The translations under genes were made by a program, and so were the position numbers. Source: Apostichopus japonicus (Eukaryota > Echinodermata > Holothuroidea > Aspidochirotida > Stichopodidae). Taken from it: 64,000 bases of DNA. Shown here piece after piece: positions 11,607-25,070 of the stretch (its first letter is position 1; every line of letters begins with the position of its first letter). The notes below the pieces were generated by a model. The model was not told the origin of the DNA, searched no databases, and was given only the letters and a program-made list of their open reading frames with translations. Where the stretch lies: assembly GCF_037975245.1 (NCBI RefSeq), contig NC_092571.1:20670917-20734916 (forward strand). The letters are read 5' to 3'.

Positions 11607-13387
11607 ATCTTTACAGTTGGTTTATGATTGCTCTTCTAGTTGTCATAGGCTTAATTTCCTAAGCCACATTAATAGGGCTTTGAAAACCTTCTCTAAGGCC
11701 GCAGAAGAATTGGCAGAGCCTGGCCCTACTTTGCCCGTACCTGTGATCTATATTTGTTGTTTCTATGCTAACTTGCTGAAATTCAGGCACAAGCAAAGCA
11801 GGTGTTATTTTCTTTCTGTGACAATCTATGTAATTTAAATAAGTTAGGATGATTATAAATTAAGGTAGAAAATAAAATATTTTCAATGTTATAGAACATT
11901 TATAAACCTCTGTTCTGAATTGTTTCTAATTATTACTTTTTTCCTTTAAGTTTGACTATGACATACTATATAATTTGTCTATGGTTGTGATAACAATAAT
12001 CATAATAATAATAACAACAACAATAATAATAATGTAGATTAATATAGAGACACTCCAGTAAACGAGTAACTGTCCATGGCGCTTATCCTTTAACATGACA
12101 CTATACATCTACATGCCTAGATGTGTACATCTTGTGTTTGTTACATAATGTTTGCCACAACTAACATGGCAGTATAAATAAATCAAAACTTGGATCAACG
12201 TTAATCAACCTTAAAGCATCACATGAATGTTTGAACGTAAACTGCGATATACTCATGAAACTCTATGACACACTCTCTGCAATATTCACATAAATCACCA
12301 CCGTGGATTTATCTCAATCAGTCAGTCACGTACAGTTCGGTTTTGATCCCCAGCAAATCAAAGTTGCAATCGAACCATTTCTTGATTGGGTCTGCTGTAT
12401 CTTGTCATATGTATGTACTAGTTGCTGTACATTTGCCATGCACCACTGTGAGTGTACATAAATAGAAACTCACTGACTTCAAGGGAATCCTGTACTAGCT
12501 CTATTTATACACACCGTCCAATTTGTAAAACTGAATATTGAATCACAAGCAAAGTACAACTGATGATGGAGAATGATCACTTCCTAAGAAGTTATGCATA
12601 GTGTAACCTCTCAACTGTTCTTAGAATTCTTTAAAAGGGACTAGATGCAATGACACAAAAATTGCTAGATGTGCTACAATGGTTCATTTCCAATAACGTA
12701 CGATACAGTTTATAGTTTACTGCTGAACAGTTGGGTGAGTATCTATCAGTAATACCATGGAGCTATTATAGCTCCATGGTAATACCAATGCTGTATTAGC
12801 ACCATCTGTAGCCCATAGGCACTATACGCTTTCTCCACTTTCTTCCCCCCCCCCCACCTCCCCTCTGGCCCTCTTTGTAAGTCTTCAAGGCACAACTCAA
12901 AAATAAGAAGTAGGTAAAATGTATTGCCTGATAATTATTCACTTAGAGCGCTCAATCTTTGGGTTCCTCTGTGCTGGGGATTCCGTAAGGTACGTAACTC
13001 TTCTGCCTATTGCATAATTCAGCCAACAGGATGGCGACATAAAAGGGAATATAAAGGCAGTCTTTACTTAGATCTTGGTACCATTCAGTGACTGTGATAT
13101 ACTTCATTTAGTTTCACTTCATACCTCCCTTTAATAACAGGCCTCCCGAGTCAGAAGGCAGCAAGAGATATGGGAAGTAGTATAAACAATAGCAGAATAT
13201 TCCTTATAATCATAATTGCCGGTCAATTTATTATTCAGAGGCATAGATTAGATCAAGCCATCATCACTGCAGTGTTACACAATCTTAATCAGCTCCCTCT
13301 CACAACCCTGAGAGTGCATGCATGTTTTTCTAAAATAATTTTTGTGGAATGGAAGCAGTTTCATCCACGAGCAATTGAAAGGTGGTG
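11607..13387. other. Intergenic, no gene seen
   Basis: Contains (AAT)/(AAC) trinucleotides near 11990-12030, the 12753 palindrome, and a C-tract at 12847. No exons recognised. Confidence 0.6.
12753..12781. repeat. 29-bp palindrome
   Basis: Arms TACCATGGAGCTAT and ATAGCTCCATGGTA are exact complements separated by one T. Surroundings are non-coding. Confidence 0.95.
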
Positions 13388-13607
13388 GATGGGGGGGGGG
13401 GAGCAGGGGGAAGCGCACTAAAATGATAGACACCAAAGGCGCAAGTATGAATGTGGAGCACGAAGTCATCCCATCGTCCGGTCCTAGTGTCCTAGTGGTG
13501 GGGGGAGGAGAGGGGAGAGCACACACAAATCATAGACACCAAAGGCGCAAGCATGAATGGGGAGCATGAAGCCATCCTACGTCAGGTCCTAGTGGTGGGG
13601 GGAGGGG
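13388..13607 (+). repeat. 106-bp tandem duplication, G-rich
   Basis: 'atagacaccaaaggcgcaag' begins at 13426 and again at 13532. Both units carry 'ggtcctagtg' and 'gtggggggagg'. The G-runs can form quadruplexes. Confidence 0.85.
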
Positions 13608-14939
13608 TGTATATAGTGTGTATGTACCTACGTAACCCTGGTTTAAGTCTCTAAAAATTGCAGTTAGGTTGTATTATTTTGTACTCCTTTAAGCAAATTG
13701 GGCTCAACAGATCAAGACGTAAATCTGTATTTGTAACATTGAAAAAAATAACTCCAACAAAAATTACAAAAATAATTACATAATGTACAATGGGGTCAAT
13801 GGTGCAACAAGGAAATGGATTTCATGTGAGTTCAGTTACCTCCGATTATTAAATATCCCTACAACAAATGCTGTCAAGATCCAGTGACATGGTTCGACTG
13901 TTGCGTATTGCGAGAACTGACACATGGCTAATTGTTCTTAGCTCTTCACCAGTGTTTCGAATGTATTTGTTAGTATTAAACAGAATTTGGGATTTTTTTT
14001 TTTTGGGGGGGGATTTTTCAAGTTGTTTTATTAGAACTGAACTGATAGCAATTGTCTATGATATATCTACTCCTGACACCAGCTGTTGAAGGCTTTTTTT
14101 TATTGGCAAGGCATTAACTTTAAATGAGGACAATAATGAAAGGAATTATACAATAAACTGTTGCATGGTTGCACATGATTGAATATGATGTGGATTCATT
14201 GCTGTATGTTTGCAGATGATGCATGTTGCCACTTTAGAAAAAGGACTTCGATCAAGTACGAACAAGATCGGCTTTAATTAAGTCAACAGCTGCATACTAA
14301 CAGCTCTAAAGGGTGTATCTTCACGAAGCTGTGCTACGTATTACAAGCCAAAGTTATAAGATAACATATTATATATATTATAATATATTATACAAATGAA
14401 ATACCTCATCCAGAGTCAATCCCTCACCTTAAACAAACACCCTCGTTCACCCCATTATTAGCCCACCCCGCCAAGACATGTAAAATTTATTCAGTATAAT
14501 GAAGTAAAACAGTTCAATCAACCTGAATAATTAATTGCCATTTGGTGTTAATTTTCCTTGGGGGATGAGTTATAATGCAAAATGGTTCTTAAGAAATAGT
14601 ATTCTTTTGTGATCTTAATCCACAAGCAAGGCCATTCAAGACTAAACAGTTTTGCCTTATAATTGCTTACAGGAATTCAAGTAACTGAAGACAAGATTTA
14701 AGACTAGATTATATATACTTGATAATTAAGGTGGATCCACATACTGAGTATGAAGTACAAAAGACATTAACGATGAGGAAGAATGCCATCATATTTATAT
14801 ACAGGATACATACATGTCGACCCACTGTAGCTAGACTATATTTGAACTTTAAATCAGTAATGTTAACACCAAATTTTACAAATTTTAAAAGCTTTTATTT
14901 CTGCATCTGACAATGTACTGCAAAAGTGTGTTGATCAAT
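13608..14939. other. Intergenic, no gene seen
   Basis: T-run and G-run near 13990-14011 and a short (TA)-rich patch near 14370. Nothing else. Confidence 0.6.
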
Positions 14940-15106
14940 AACATTATATACACTGCATGTACACTGCATATACTACATGTACACTGCATGTACCCTACAT
15001 GTACACTAACACTGCATGAACACTACATGTACACTGCATATGCTGTACACTACATGTAGACTGCATGTACACTGCATGTAGACTGCATGTACACTGCATG
15101 TACACA
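14940..15106 (+). repeat. Minisatellite, (ACTGCATGTAC)n
   Basis: About 14 imperfect units of 11-12 bp (tgcatgtacac, tacatgtacac, tgcatgtagac). Confidence 0.9.
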
Positions 15107-15242
15107 GATGTTATTAATTATTGCTTTAAATACATACATGTGCATAACCTACTTGAAATTTGCAACAACTTCTAGCTCTTTCCTGAAAATGTTACAATTG
15201 AAAGACCCCTTAATTAAGTAAAATAATTCCACAAAAAATATT

Positions 15243-15704
15243 ATGCTGCTAATTAACTTGACAAAATGATAAGCTCATTAAACCAATTTAATTTATTCAA
15301 TGCATTTTTTTGAGGGGGCTATAGTGTGACAGTGATAAGTTAATTAGTGCTGTGTATAAAATGTGAGACTTTTTCTACTGCAGTGAAACCTTAGGTAACC
15401 TGTAATCAAACTTGCATTCACCATCCTCACATTTACAAACTAAATTGTGTGGTATGTAAGTAATAACATTTTTACGCTGCTAATTTATTTGACAAAATAG
15501 CTCATTAAAGTAATCAAAATTATTCAATGCATATTGTGTTGTTGGGAGCTATAATGTGACAATGATGAGTTAATTAATGCAATTTGTATGCAATATGAGA
15601 CATTTGTTTTCTACTGTTGTGAAACCTTAGGTATACTTGTAATCCAGCTAGCATAGAAACCATCCTCACCTAGTACGAATGTAATTGTGTGGTAGGTTAG
15701 TATA
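15243..15704 (+). repeat. 231-bp tandem duplication
   Basis: 'gctgctaatt...ttgacaaaat', 'attcaatgcat', 'ctata.tgtgacagtgat', 'gtgaaaccttaggta' and 'accatcctcac' appear twice at a spacing of about 231 bp. AT-rich, non-coding, moderately diverged. Confidence 0.85.
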
Positions 15705-16369
15705 TAGGCACTGGAGGAAAATTGTCACTCAAGACTATTTTACTGAACTATGAATAATAATGCATACAGTACAACAAAGGACATAGGTAAAGTACATTAT
15801 TAAAACATATATATTGAGACTTGCAGAACTGACTCATCATCAATCAGAAATGTGTGTTAAGTTATACTGATCATGTAAAACTCAATCACCAAAACAACTG
15901 AGAGAAATCTTCTCTGCTGGGAAATGAAATGATTTTGACAAGCTATGAGGGAGACTTCTACATTAGCATAGCTTGATCCAACCAGGAGGAAAACTTAGCC
16001 TTTCTTAACTCAAAGCCTATCACTTCCTTATCCGATACCTGCATAAATGAACATTATAGTTAATAATTAATTAACACCGGCAGGATTTTTAAAGAATGAT
16101 TAACCAATGTTTACTTGGCTGAATGCAAAGTTGAACAGGAGATAAAGCAAAGGGAAACTATGAATTGTTCATGATCTCAAGAAAGATTGATATAAATATG
16201 AACACAAAGATACTGTACAAACAGCTTGTTTGATATCCCATCAACGATTTTCATAGTTTCAACAAAAACGTCACACACAATTAAGGTAGAGACATCAAAT
16301 CAAATGTTGGCTTTGCTTCCACATTCATGTCCATATGGTGGTGATGGGGGAGGGGGATTGGTAATGAAT
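15705..16369. other. Intergenic, no gene seen
   Basis: AT-rich unique-looking sequence with no repeat or exon that I can name. Confidence 0.55.
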
Positions 16370-17130
16370 TCACAATGTTTAAAGTTCTGTGATCATGAAT
16401 ATTCACTGAATGTTTATAGCTGTTAATGAATTCACACTGTATTCATTCAATATGCAAATTTTGTGCATAGAGTATGCTTATATCACCTTAATTTATCACA
16501 GTTTAATAGGCTAAGGTGTAGAGTGAGTGCATTTCCATTAAGCACAAGAACTTATACTTCTTTTGCGTACATCCTTTCGCAACCAAAAACATTTCCAATT
16601 GACATGCGAATAGGAACGTGGATAATCAGGTGTGTTTATAGCTGTTCATGACTTCAAAATGTTCGCATTAGTTCATGAATATTAATATTATGGTACGATT
16701 TCAGTTGCATGTCCATGATTTCACAACGTGCATGTATTCACTATGATGAAACTACTCAAGTTTACATGGCGTCTGTTCATGACTAATCACAGTGTTGATG
16801 TAGTTGCATATTCATGAATATGCATGTTTATAGTACTTATGTCACCCAGTTGGGACAGTTATTTTTTATACTGTAGTGTCATGTCCCGCTTCAGAGCTCT
16901 CGTATTGTCAGTATGAGCAGTATGAATATCAAGTTTCTATAAGATAAAGGTTAGGAACTGTTTGTACTGACAATACCAGTGCTTTGAAGCATGACATGAG
17001 CAGACAATTTAGAGAGGTATTAGCATTAGGAAATTGTCCTAACTGGCTGCTTATGTTTATATCTTTTTATGAAATCACAATGACTATGATTTTCATGAAT
17101 ATTCACGTTTATAGTATGTTTTCAGCTGTT
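16370..17130 (+). repeat. Degenerate tandem array with TTCATGAATATTCA core
   Basis: Words like 'gttcatga', 'ttcacaatgt', 'tcatgaatattca' and 'gtttatagctg' recur every 60-120 bp with strong divergence. The core TGAATATTCA is palindromic. Includes hairpin repeat F (16842-17002), which is a separate family. Confidence 0.5.
16842..17002 (+). repeat. Hairpin repeat F, copy 1
   Basis: From 'cacccagttgggacagtt' through 'gtcagtatgagcagt', 'atcaagtttct', 'aggttaggaact' to 'tgctttgaagcatgacatg'. The two halves are partly complementary (tattgtcagta / tactgacaata; gtcatg / catgac). Homologous to 47842-48010. Confidence 0.75.
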
Positions 17131-18126
17131 CTTTATTTCACGATATCTATGCACTCTATATTTTAAGTTTAGTTAGCTCCTCACTGAAACATTTATTTTG
17201 TCTAACTTATGAAATTCCTCATTATCTGGAAAAAATTTGGAGATGCAAAACCACTAGGAAAGTACTTTTGAAAAGCTGTCTAGCACTTTTAGCAAGCTAA
17301 CTTTTGGGCCAATACCGTTGACCTGTAAATTAGTGTCCAGCTTCAATGGCAAAATGCTGCTATGTAAAAATATGCATGAATACTGTAACATAGATAGATT
17401 TATAAACATCTGCTTACATTTACAAGCACAAAGAATTGTTTCTGGAGCATGAGAATTATAAAGCTACATCAATCTGAACACATACAGAACCAATTTAATG
17501 TATTCCAGATTCCTATATTGTAATCCCCTTAAATATGCTTTTAAAAACATTTACAACCTCATATTCACTACAGATATTATTCATTCACACCTGGCAACTA
17601 CGAAGAACGACTGTTTATCCTTTACACATAATCTGCAGGATGGAAGGGATTTAACCATCTGCCACCATAGCTCTTTCTTTCAGATCTCTGCATAGCTCAA
17701 GGATATATGTTTTTAAATGGTGCTTATAGGACTGTAATGAGTGAGGACAACTTTGCATCAAATTTCATAGCAAGTAGCAGCAATTTTTTAACCAAAAAAT
17801 ATTAACAACACAGCTATTTAATGAAACATGTTGCAAATTGTTTTTTTTTTCCAGAGATCTGTAAAAAGTCTTACTACTGCATGTAATTGTGAACATGAAA
17901 GAATTCAGAAACAATTTTCATTTAAATGTATATATGTGTTTCATGATCAAAGAGGTGATCTATATTCCTCAAACCAAAAGAAGGAAGAAAATAAACAAAA
18001 ACAGCCAAAAAACACCAAAAAACAAAACAAGCATGCCACAGCATGGATTCATGCCAACAGCTGGCCTCTTAAACTGTATGTGCTTCCCAACTTATTGAAT
18101 GAAGATGCATGATATATACATTGTAC
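17131..18126. other. Intergenic, no gene seen
   Basis: An A/CA-rich patch at 17980-18030; otherwise plain AT-rich sequence. Confidence 0.6.
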
Positions 18127-18272
18127 ATGATACATATCCCATCATCCAGAACATATATATTGAGTTTCTGACATCTAACAATCTGTCCAACAAGTAATTA
18201 AAATTCCTTCAAAAGTCACAGCCATCAGTTTCTTAGTAAACTACCTGAACTCATAATCCTAGACTGACAGTA
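18127..18272 (+). repeat. Local duplication, unit 1
   Basis: 'tctgacatctaacaatctgt', 'gtaattaaaattccttcaaa', 'gtcacagccatcagttt', 'ctcataatcctagactgaca' recur in order at 18595-18737. The 18315 MITE lies between the two units. Confidence 0.88.
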
Positions 18273-18314
18273 CAACTAAATATGAATGTTTCAGTTCATC
18301 ACAGCCGAAAATAA

Positions 18315-18515
18315 CAGGCGCATAGCTACGGGGAACCAGGGGAAGGGCCTGTGCCCCCAAATATGTCACAGGCCTCCCCATATAAATAAAGACATGAACA
18401 TATAAACGGGTTTAAAATAATATGAATCGGGTCATTCCAACTTGAAGCCCTCTCCCCCTCCTCATGAATATGGGGGGGGGAGGCTCTCAGAAGTGAAAGT
18501 CTAGCTACGCCCCTG
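18315..18515. mobile_element. hAT-like MITE, 201 bp
   Basis: Inverted ends CAGGCGCATAGCTACGG and CTAGCTACGCCCCTG. The flanking octamers GAAAATAA (18307-18314) and GATAATAA (18516-18523) match at 7 of 8, an aged target duplication. No coding content beyond chance open frames. Confidence 0.85.
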
Positions 18516-18594
18516 GATAATAATAATAGAAACAGTTCAGAGAGTAGAAGCTCCAAGGAAAGAAGTTCAAGAACAATAAATCGCTGATGATCAT

Positions 18595-18737
18595 ACATAT
18601 ATCCCATCAATCAGAATATATATTGACAGTTCTGACATCTAACAATCTGTTCAACACCACGTAATTAAAATTCCTTCAAATGTCACAGCCATCAGTTTGT
18701 TAGTAAACTAGTGATCTCATAATCCTAGACTGACACC
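18595..18737 (+). repeat. Local duplication, unit 2
   Basis: Second copy of 18127-18272, about 470 bp downstream, with scattered substitutions. Confidence 0.88.
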
Positions 18738-18867
18738 TGCAAGGAAGATAACCTTTTGATCTCCTCCTGTTAATAGGGATGTACTAACAGGTAGCTGCAT
18801 GCCACCTCTACATAGAGAGCATCATCTCTAGGATAGCATTATAAACTAATATGTATACATGTTACAG

Positions 18868-19261
18868 CAGTGGCGGAGCTAGGGGTATTGGTCGGGGGGG
18901 GGGGGGGAGAGAATGGTATGTAGGGGCGCTTTCGACACTATCTAAGCGGAGCGCCACCACAGGTTGGCGCGGAGCGTACGAAAATCTTTTGAGTAAAGAT
19001 ACTCCCTAGATCGCCGGAAATGACCCTTTCTGGGCCTTGCTAATTTGCAGATAAACGAAAAATAAATAGCCGTTAGAGCATTTTGTCAGAAAATTACACC
19101 AACAAAATGTGACAAATGTCAATAGGTAGATGAGAGCGCAATAAAAAAGTCAATAATCGTGAATAAGTAAAAAGAGATTAAAGCTGTATTGGGTGCCAGC
19201 AGTCCATTTGAGTCCGTCAGGGGGGCATCCGCCCCCTGACTGTATGGACGCTCCGCCACTG
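18868..19261. mobile_element. hAT-like MITE, 394 bp
   Basis: Inverted ends CAGTGGCGGAGC and GCTCCGCCACTG, flanked by a perfect 8-bp duplication TGTTACAG (18860-18867 and 19262-19269). It has a poly-G run after the left end and C/G-rich subterminal sequence on the right. The exact duplication suggests fairly recent insertion. Confidence 0.92.
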
Positions 19262-19269
19262 TGTTACAG

Positions 19270-22200
19270 CAGTGAGAGCATGATCTGTTTCTTTGGTGAT
19301 GTAGCAAGTTATCTTTATAACATCTGATGTGCAACCTCACCTTGATGGACCAAATGAAGTCATGAGGAACTGAATAGTTGTTTTATACTATTTGTTTCAT
19401 GTATCATTACAAATGTCCGGTCACTTATGGGTTGGTCATTTTCCCCCCCCCCCCCCCAAAAAAAATAGCAGCGGTATCTATATAAAATGTTCACTTCTGA
19501 AATTTGTGTTTAAATTTTGATCAGTGAAACTTAAAGTTTCTCTTTCGGGAGGGAGAGGTTGGGAGGAGTGGAAAGGACAAGGGAATGAACGTTGGTACAA
19601 AGGTCTGCCTTTCCAGAGTATCTTTACTCCCAGTTCCCCCCTCCCCCCCTTTCTTTCTTTGTCCTCAAGAGTTCTGATACCACAGATTCATCTTACTTCA
19701 TGTTTAATCCTTTTTACCTGATTAGTGGTTGTACTGGGACTGTTATATACATTAATTCCTGTTTGTAATTCTAGAACTATGAGTGTTATCACGGCCGTTC
19801 TCAATGAACCTTGAAGCAAGCTTAAAGAACATTAATAAATGATGTTTATACGTTCAATTCCTTTCACTTTTACTTTTCCTTGATTTGCTACCCTTAATAT
19901 TATAATTAAAAACATTAAACATTATAATTAGTACCAGGATTTATAACCTGGATCTTATTAAGCAACGGCAATTCCTTACAAAATGTCTAATTACCAGCAG
20001 TTAATTCAACAAAATTTTTAATTAATATTATCCAATATCATAGAAACATCGTGTATTGTATTTACAGTATAATGAGTATATGAATAGCCTATGCAGTAGT
20101 TCTTCTAATCAAATTACACTGAGGCCTGTACTAATTATTCATGCTCTATATATTTAATAATATCTGTGCATAAATTATACTGTATAGATAAATGTAAATA
20201 AGTTCTTTAAAATGGTGCTTTCCACTCATATTTACATCAAACTTTAATTCTCAAATTTTGTCACCCAGATCAGTTTTTCAATATAAAAAATCACAAAAAA
20301 GTACCAAATAGAAAAATTCAAACAAAAATTCAAACTTGTCTTTTTATGGATACATTATACATATTCATATCACATAGCTGAACAAGTTCCAAAATTAGTA
20401 CAAAATGTTGATTTATTATGTATAATAGGTGCAATGATCTAGAGTGTCTTTGCATGTCTGCATTACCATGGCAACAATCCAAGTAGGCCTAATACTTCCA
20501 TGTTCTTGCAACACATATATGTGTCAACAACATACAGACATACTGTACACGTCTATAAACTAGCATTGCGATATTTTTTCAGTAAATTGTACAGGTTCAG
20601 ATTATAATAATCATAATTAAAGATATATATATTCTAATGTTTTAAGTTGTGTTGAATTGTTAACCAGACACAGTACTCAGAAACTGATTATCTGAGGTCA
20701 TTTGTTCCCCCCCCCCCCTTGCAGATTCAATATTTTTATTAGAAACAAGGGGAATTTATCACGTTTTGACTTTTGACTTTCTGTTGAAAGGAGGAAATTG
20801 GCTCACCATGGAAGTATGATAGTATCCTAATATACATCAATGATTTCACTATTCATGTAGTAGAGAGATCATATTAAAGGAATAATGACTTGGGTTTAAT
20901 AGCAGAATAAAGACTTTGTAAAAAAACATCTCTGTTTGTCATGATTTGAAATTTAAGTTTTAGTAAAAAGGTTTCCCATTGTAACATTACATATCAGACA
21001 GATAATAATGAAATTAATGGAGAAGTAGAGATGTAATTTATCCCGACGACAGAGCACGTTTTATGATGTCAGATCCATCAAACTTTGTTCACCATGTTTG
21101 GCAGGTGGTTAACTACAGTATAGGAGACATCAAATGATGTTACTATATTTACATCCATGTGATGGTATATAAATCGAAAACAAATCATCAAAAAAATGAG
21201 AAAAAAACCCCCAGCTGTTGCTGATAGAGGGGCAATTTAAGAATGAAGGAAACTGGTCAGGGGAAGGGATGAAAGGAAGGGAGATTGAGGTAGAGTGGTG
21301 AAGAGAAAAGGAACAGGGGAGTGATATGAAAAGCAGGTGGGTGGGGGTGGGGTGGGGTGATATATGCACGTCCATCCCAAATTCAAACACACTGAAACTG
21401 TGTCCAGTCACTACATTTCAAAAGTGCACTGATTCAGACAAGTGGGACAACTTTATCCTCATAAGATAAGATACCGTGAGAGTGACCAAAGAAGACATCA
21501 CATTATACACTTTCGTTTCAAGTCATGTGACCGGGTCGATGTCTCGACTTGAATTAAGGAAGATCACCTGCAATCAATAGACTTCTGCACGCTTTTAAAT
21601 TCTGATGAAGAACTAGGAATCATCCCACAGATGTGAACATTATCATTGCTTAACTAATAATAACTATATACGTACTCTGTTGTGGTACATGAGCGTGAAA
21701 CTTTTCTGGATGTACAAAGTAGACTATGATGATTCTCATTGCAACACCTTCATCTGCCCCCCCCACCACACCGCCCCCTCCCTCCCTATATCCTTCCCCT
21801 TCCCTTCCCACATTTTATGTTATAGTTACAATTAGCACTACCAACAATTACACCTCATTCAGTTGAAGATCTTCAGAATGGCAGAATGAGGAAGAACTTG
21901 GCGGTGACCTGGAAGCGAGTAAGTGGACAATGCTAAATTTGATTTAAAACTATTAGCACTAACCACTTTTTGTAGGCAACAGAGAGTATTACTTACGGGA
22001 GAGACAATTAAAAAGGACAGAAGTGAAGTGAATATGTCCACTACTATAAAATTAATATAAAATTAACATTATTAAATGGTTAATTTCATTTCATTTTTTC
22101 GCAGACAAAAATATGCAAAGTTATTGTAACTACATTACATAGAACAATTGACAGAACAGCCTGCAGCATGTGTAACTATATACCCTCGCTTCTAATAAGA

Positions 22201-23194
22201 TACAGACTGCTGAAAATTATCATAGTTGACAAGTACACTTGAAATGTTAATTTTCTTTTTTAAATTGATATACACTACTGCCACTAAAACTATGCAACCA
22301 CATTAATATATACCTGTATATACATTTTGTAAACATACAATTTATGTAATGTAAAGTCTGTATATATATATATATATATGCTAGATGATGTATACACATA
22401 AAGGATTACTGCCACAAGAAACCTTGGTAAGTCATATACTGCTTAATGAGTCATTAATGTTCTATATTATAGACATTAAAACGAGAAAGTCACTTTTGCA
22501 ATTATTGCATTCTACACATTACTACAACGTCATTCAGAATTTCATTATATGCATGACTAGATGGAAAAACAACAAAACGAAACAAACGTACACCGCAAAT
22601 ATATTCATCATGCAAATTAAAATGTGTGAAATATCATGCATATTCATGCTAAATAAATAATCATTCAATGTACAAGATACTGTGTCAAACATTCTTGTTA
22701 CATGTACCTTTTCCAAAACACTTGTTTTTACCACTTCCTTTATAATGAACAATAATTAAAATTGTTTGCTTAGGATAGACATTACAAAAATCAATGAAAC
22801 CTAAAATTCTATTTATAATGTCAAAATGAATTCTTTAATTATTTCTTTGTCACATTTTACAGGTTAAATTTCAGTTGAACAAACAACATTTTATTGTCAA
22901 GGACTTTTTATTCTAACTGAACCAGAGAACATCTTTTGCTGTCAAAGCAAACTAAATCTTCCTGATTTAGAGAAGCCATTCAGTAATGATGTAGCTACTG
23001 TACAGTATATGTGTTGCTGAGTTACTAATTACCTACTGTAACAGTAATGTAGGCTCCATACATGTATAGTTCGGTTCAATTTTTGTGTGTTTGGTTGGTT
23101 TTTGGAGAAGGAATCTTGATAGTAAGCCAGCTACAGTATTGCAGTAATTAATAAGTATTACTAAAGGAGAGAAGGCAATGGTCAACAGAAATTT
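19270..23194. other. Intergenic, no gene seen
   Basis: C-tracts at 19442, 20707 and 21755; purine-rich 21240-21360; (TA)n at 22362-22379. Open frames here are short and featureless. Confidence 0.6.
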
Positions 23195-23430
23195 TAAAGT
23201 GGGGGCGGGATGGGTGAGGGGTGGCCTGGGGACAACATTTTGGGCCACAGATCTATGCCGTTAATGCAAGCTGGCATCATAGGCTAGGCCATGTTGGTGT
23301 GAGATCCAGGGATCAGCCATAGGGCCCCTTGTGGGAGGGGGTCAAGGGGGCCATCCCCAGAATCTTTGCAGTTTTCACCATTTACAGAACTTACATCAGC
23401 TTCAAATCAGCAAACTTTTGGAGGTAAATG
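23195..23430 (+). repeat. Dispersed repeat D, copy 2
   Basis: Diverged homologue of 2036-2250 with a longer G-rich insert (gggagggggtcaaggggg). It ends in 'acatcagcttcaaatcagc'. Confidence 0.6.
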
Positions 23431-24689
23431 TATGTTAGTTTTGGTTGACCAGTAGATTTTTTTTTTGGGGGGGGGGGCACAGCAGATTTCATTTGGTGGA
23501 GTACAAACAGTTTTTCGGAGGTATGTGTCCCCATGGAGATGCCCCTGAGGGAAGGGCATTGCCCGAAACTATTTGGCCAAAAACATGAGAAAGTGTTTAT
23601 GTTTGGGTATTTGATTGGACACTTCATGCATCAGCTGTTCAAAATACATTGAACCTCATAAACAAAATGGGATCGTAAAACAGTTAGGTTGTAATAATCG
23701 CTTGGTTGCAGCCTAAATATTCATATCCTATCGTGATTGACAGAACTTCAAATGCACGCTGATTAGGTAGAAGCAAACAAAATGAATGCCCATTAGTGTC
23801 ATAGTAGTTACATTACTATAACCACTCTTGTTCTAACAAGAGATGGAACAACTTTTCAGCAAACCTGAAAAAATTTAAAGTAGAACTTGCATTGTAGAGT
23901 AAATTTTTTTGAGTTTGTTAAAGAGAAAAACACAAATTAACTTATAATAACTTTTTATTGTCAACTGATGACAAATAAATTAGTCTGCATAGTTAAAGAT
24001 TCCATCACGAAGTTTCTCGCACAGACACTTCTATCTATTCTGTATATGTTATTGATCAGATAAAACTCAGAATAAATCGTAAATTTTATCAAAATTTAGA
24101 GAAATTACATGATGAACTGAATTGTTTCGGGGTTCGGTGACTTTTGGAATCGACTTTAAAAATGTTAAAGCCGATAAACTCCTTTAAGATCAAAACATAC
24201 AGTTTCCTGCACATAGCTATTCTTGTAAGAAGATTGTTTACCCAATAAAGATAATGACCCTATTTTTCAAGGCTATTATGTTAATGTGGGGAAGCAAGGC
24301 CATTTTGTTAGCATGAGAGTTGCAACAAGAAAATAGGTTTTATATGTATACTCAGATGGGTAGGATGGTTTATATTGAAGCTTCTTGTATCCTCAAAATA
24401 TCTTCAGCAAACTAACCGTGCTGTATCTAGCATTAGGTTTGTTAAATAAATGTCAGAAAAAATAAAATAAAGAAGAGGTTATCACAACCACGATCATCTT
24501 TAACAATAAATGAGGGAGGGAAGTTTTTGCTAAACATGAAACATCCTACCAAAATCAGGGCAATCTTGCTCCCTTTTGTGAGATTTTCTGTATCCATTCA
24601 AAGGTCAGTCTACAATGTCATATATTGCCAATAGTAGTTAGAACCTCTCCCATTCCCATTTCTTGATTTTCTTAAAAGGGAGTTAAGGT
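23431..24689. other. Intergenic, no gene seen
   Basis: A T8-G10 tract at 23459-23478 directly after repeat D; the rest is AT-rich. Confidence 0.55.
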
Positions 24690-25070
24690 AAAAAGTGTTG
24701 ACACTGTAAACCAATGTCAGTATATGGTGAAGAATATTAGAAATTCAACATTTTTAAATTCAGTATTTGTAAACCCCATCTTTATTATGGGAAAATTGAC
24801 ATTATCATACAATAATATCAGCCATTAAAAGATAAAGCATGGATGTGGCTTTATGATGTCATAGTTAGACTTGTTCAAGTCATCAGTCTTGCTGTGAAGG
24901 AACAATGATAGTGTTACATATCTCCCAAATGGAAATTTTTTTTTTCTCACTTTTTGTGGGAGTTGTTCATCACCATGCAGTACCTCTATCAGATCAGATC
25001 TACAAGCAATGGTGGTGGTTGGGTTTGCTTCTCCTTCTTACATCTTGAGAAAGAATTAAATCACTGGAGG
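24690..25070 (+). repeat. Dispersed repeat E, copy 1
   Basis: Contains the shared core 'atgtggctttatgatgtcat' then 'agacttgttcaagtca', 'gtgaaggaacaat' and 'ctcccaaatgg'. Homologous to 35430-35790 and 44750-45276. In better-preserved copies the core is a 16-bp palindrome. Confidence 0.7.
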
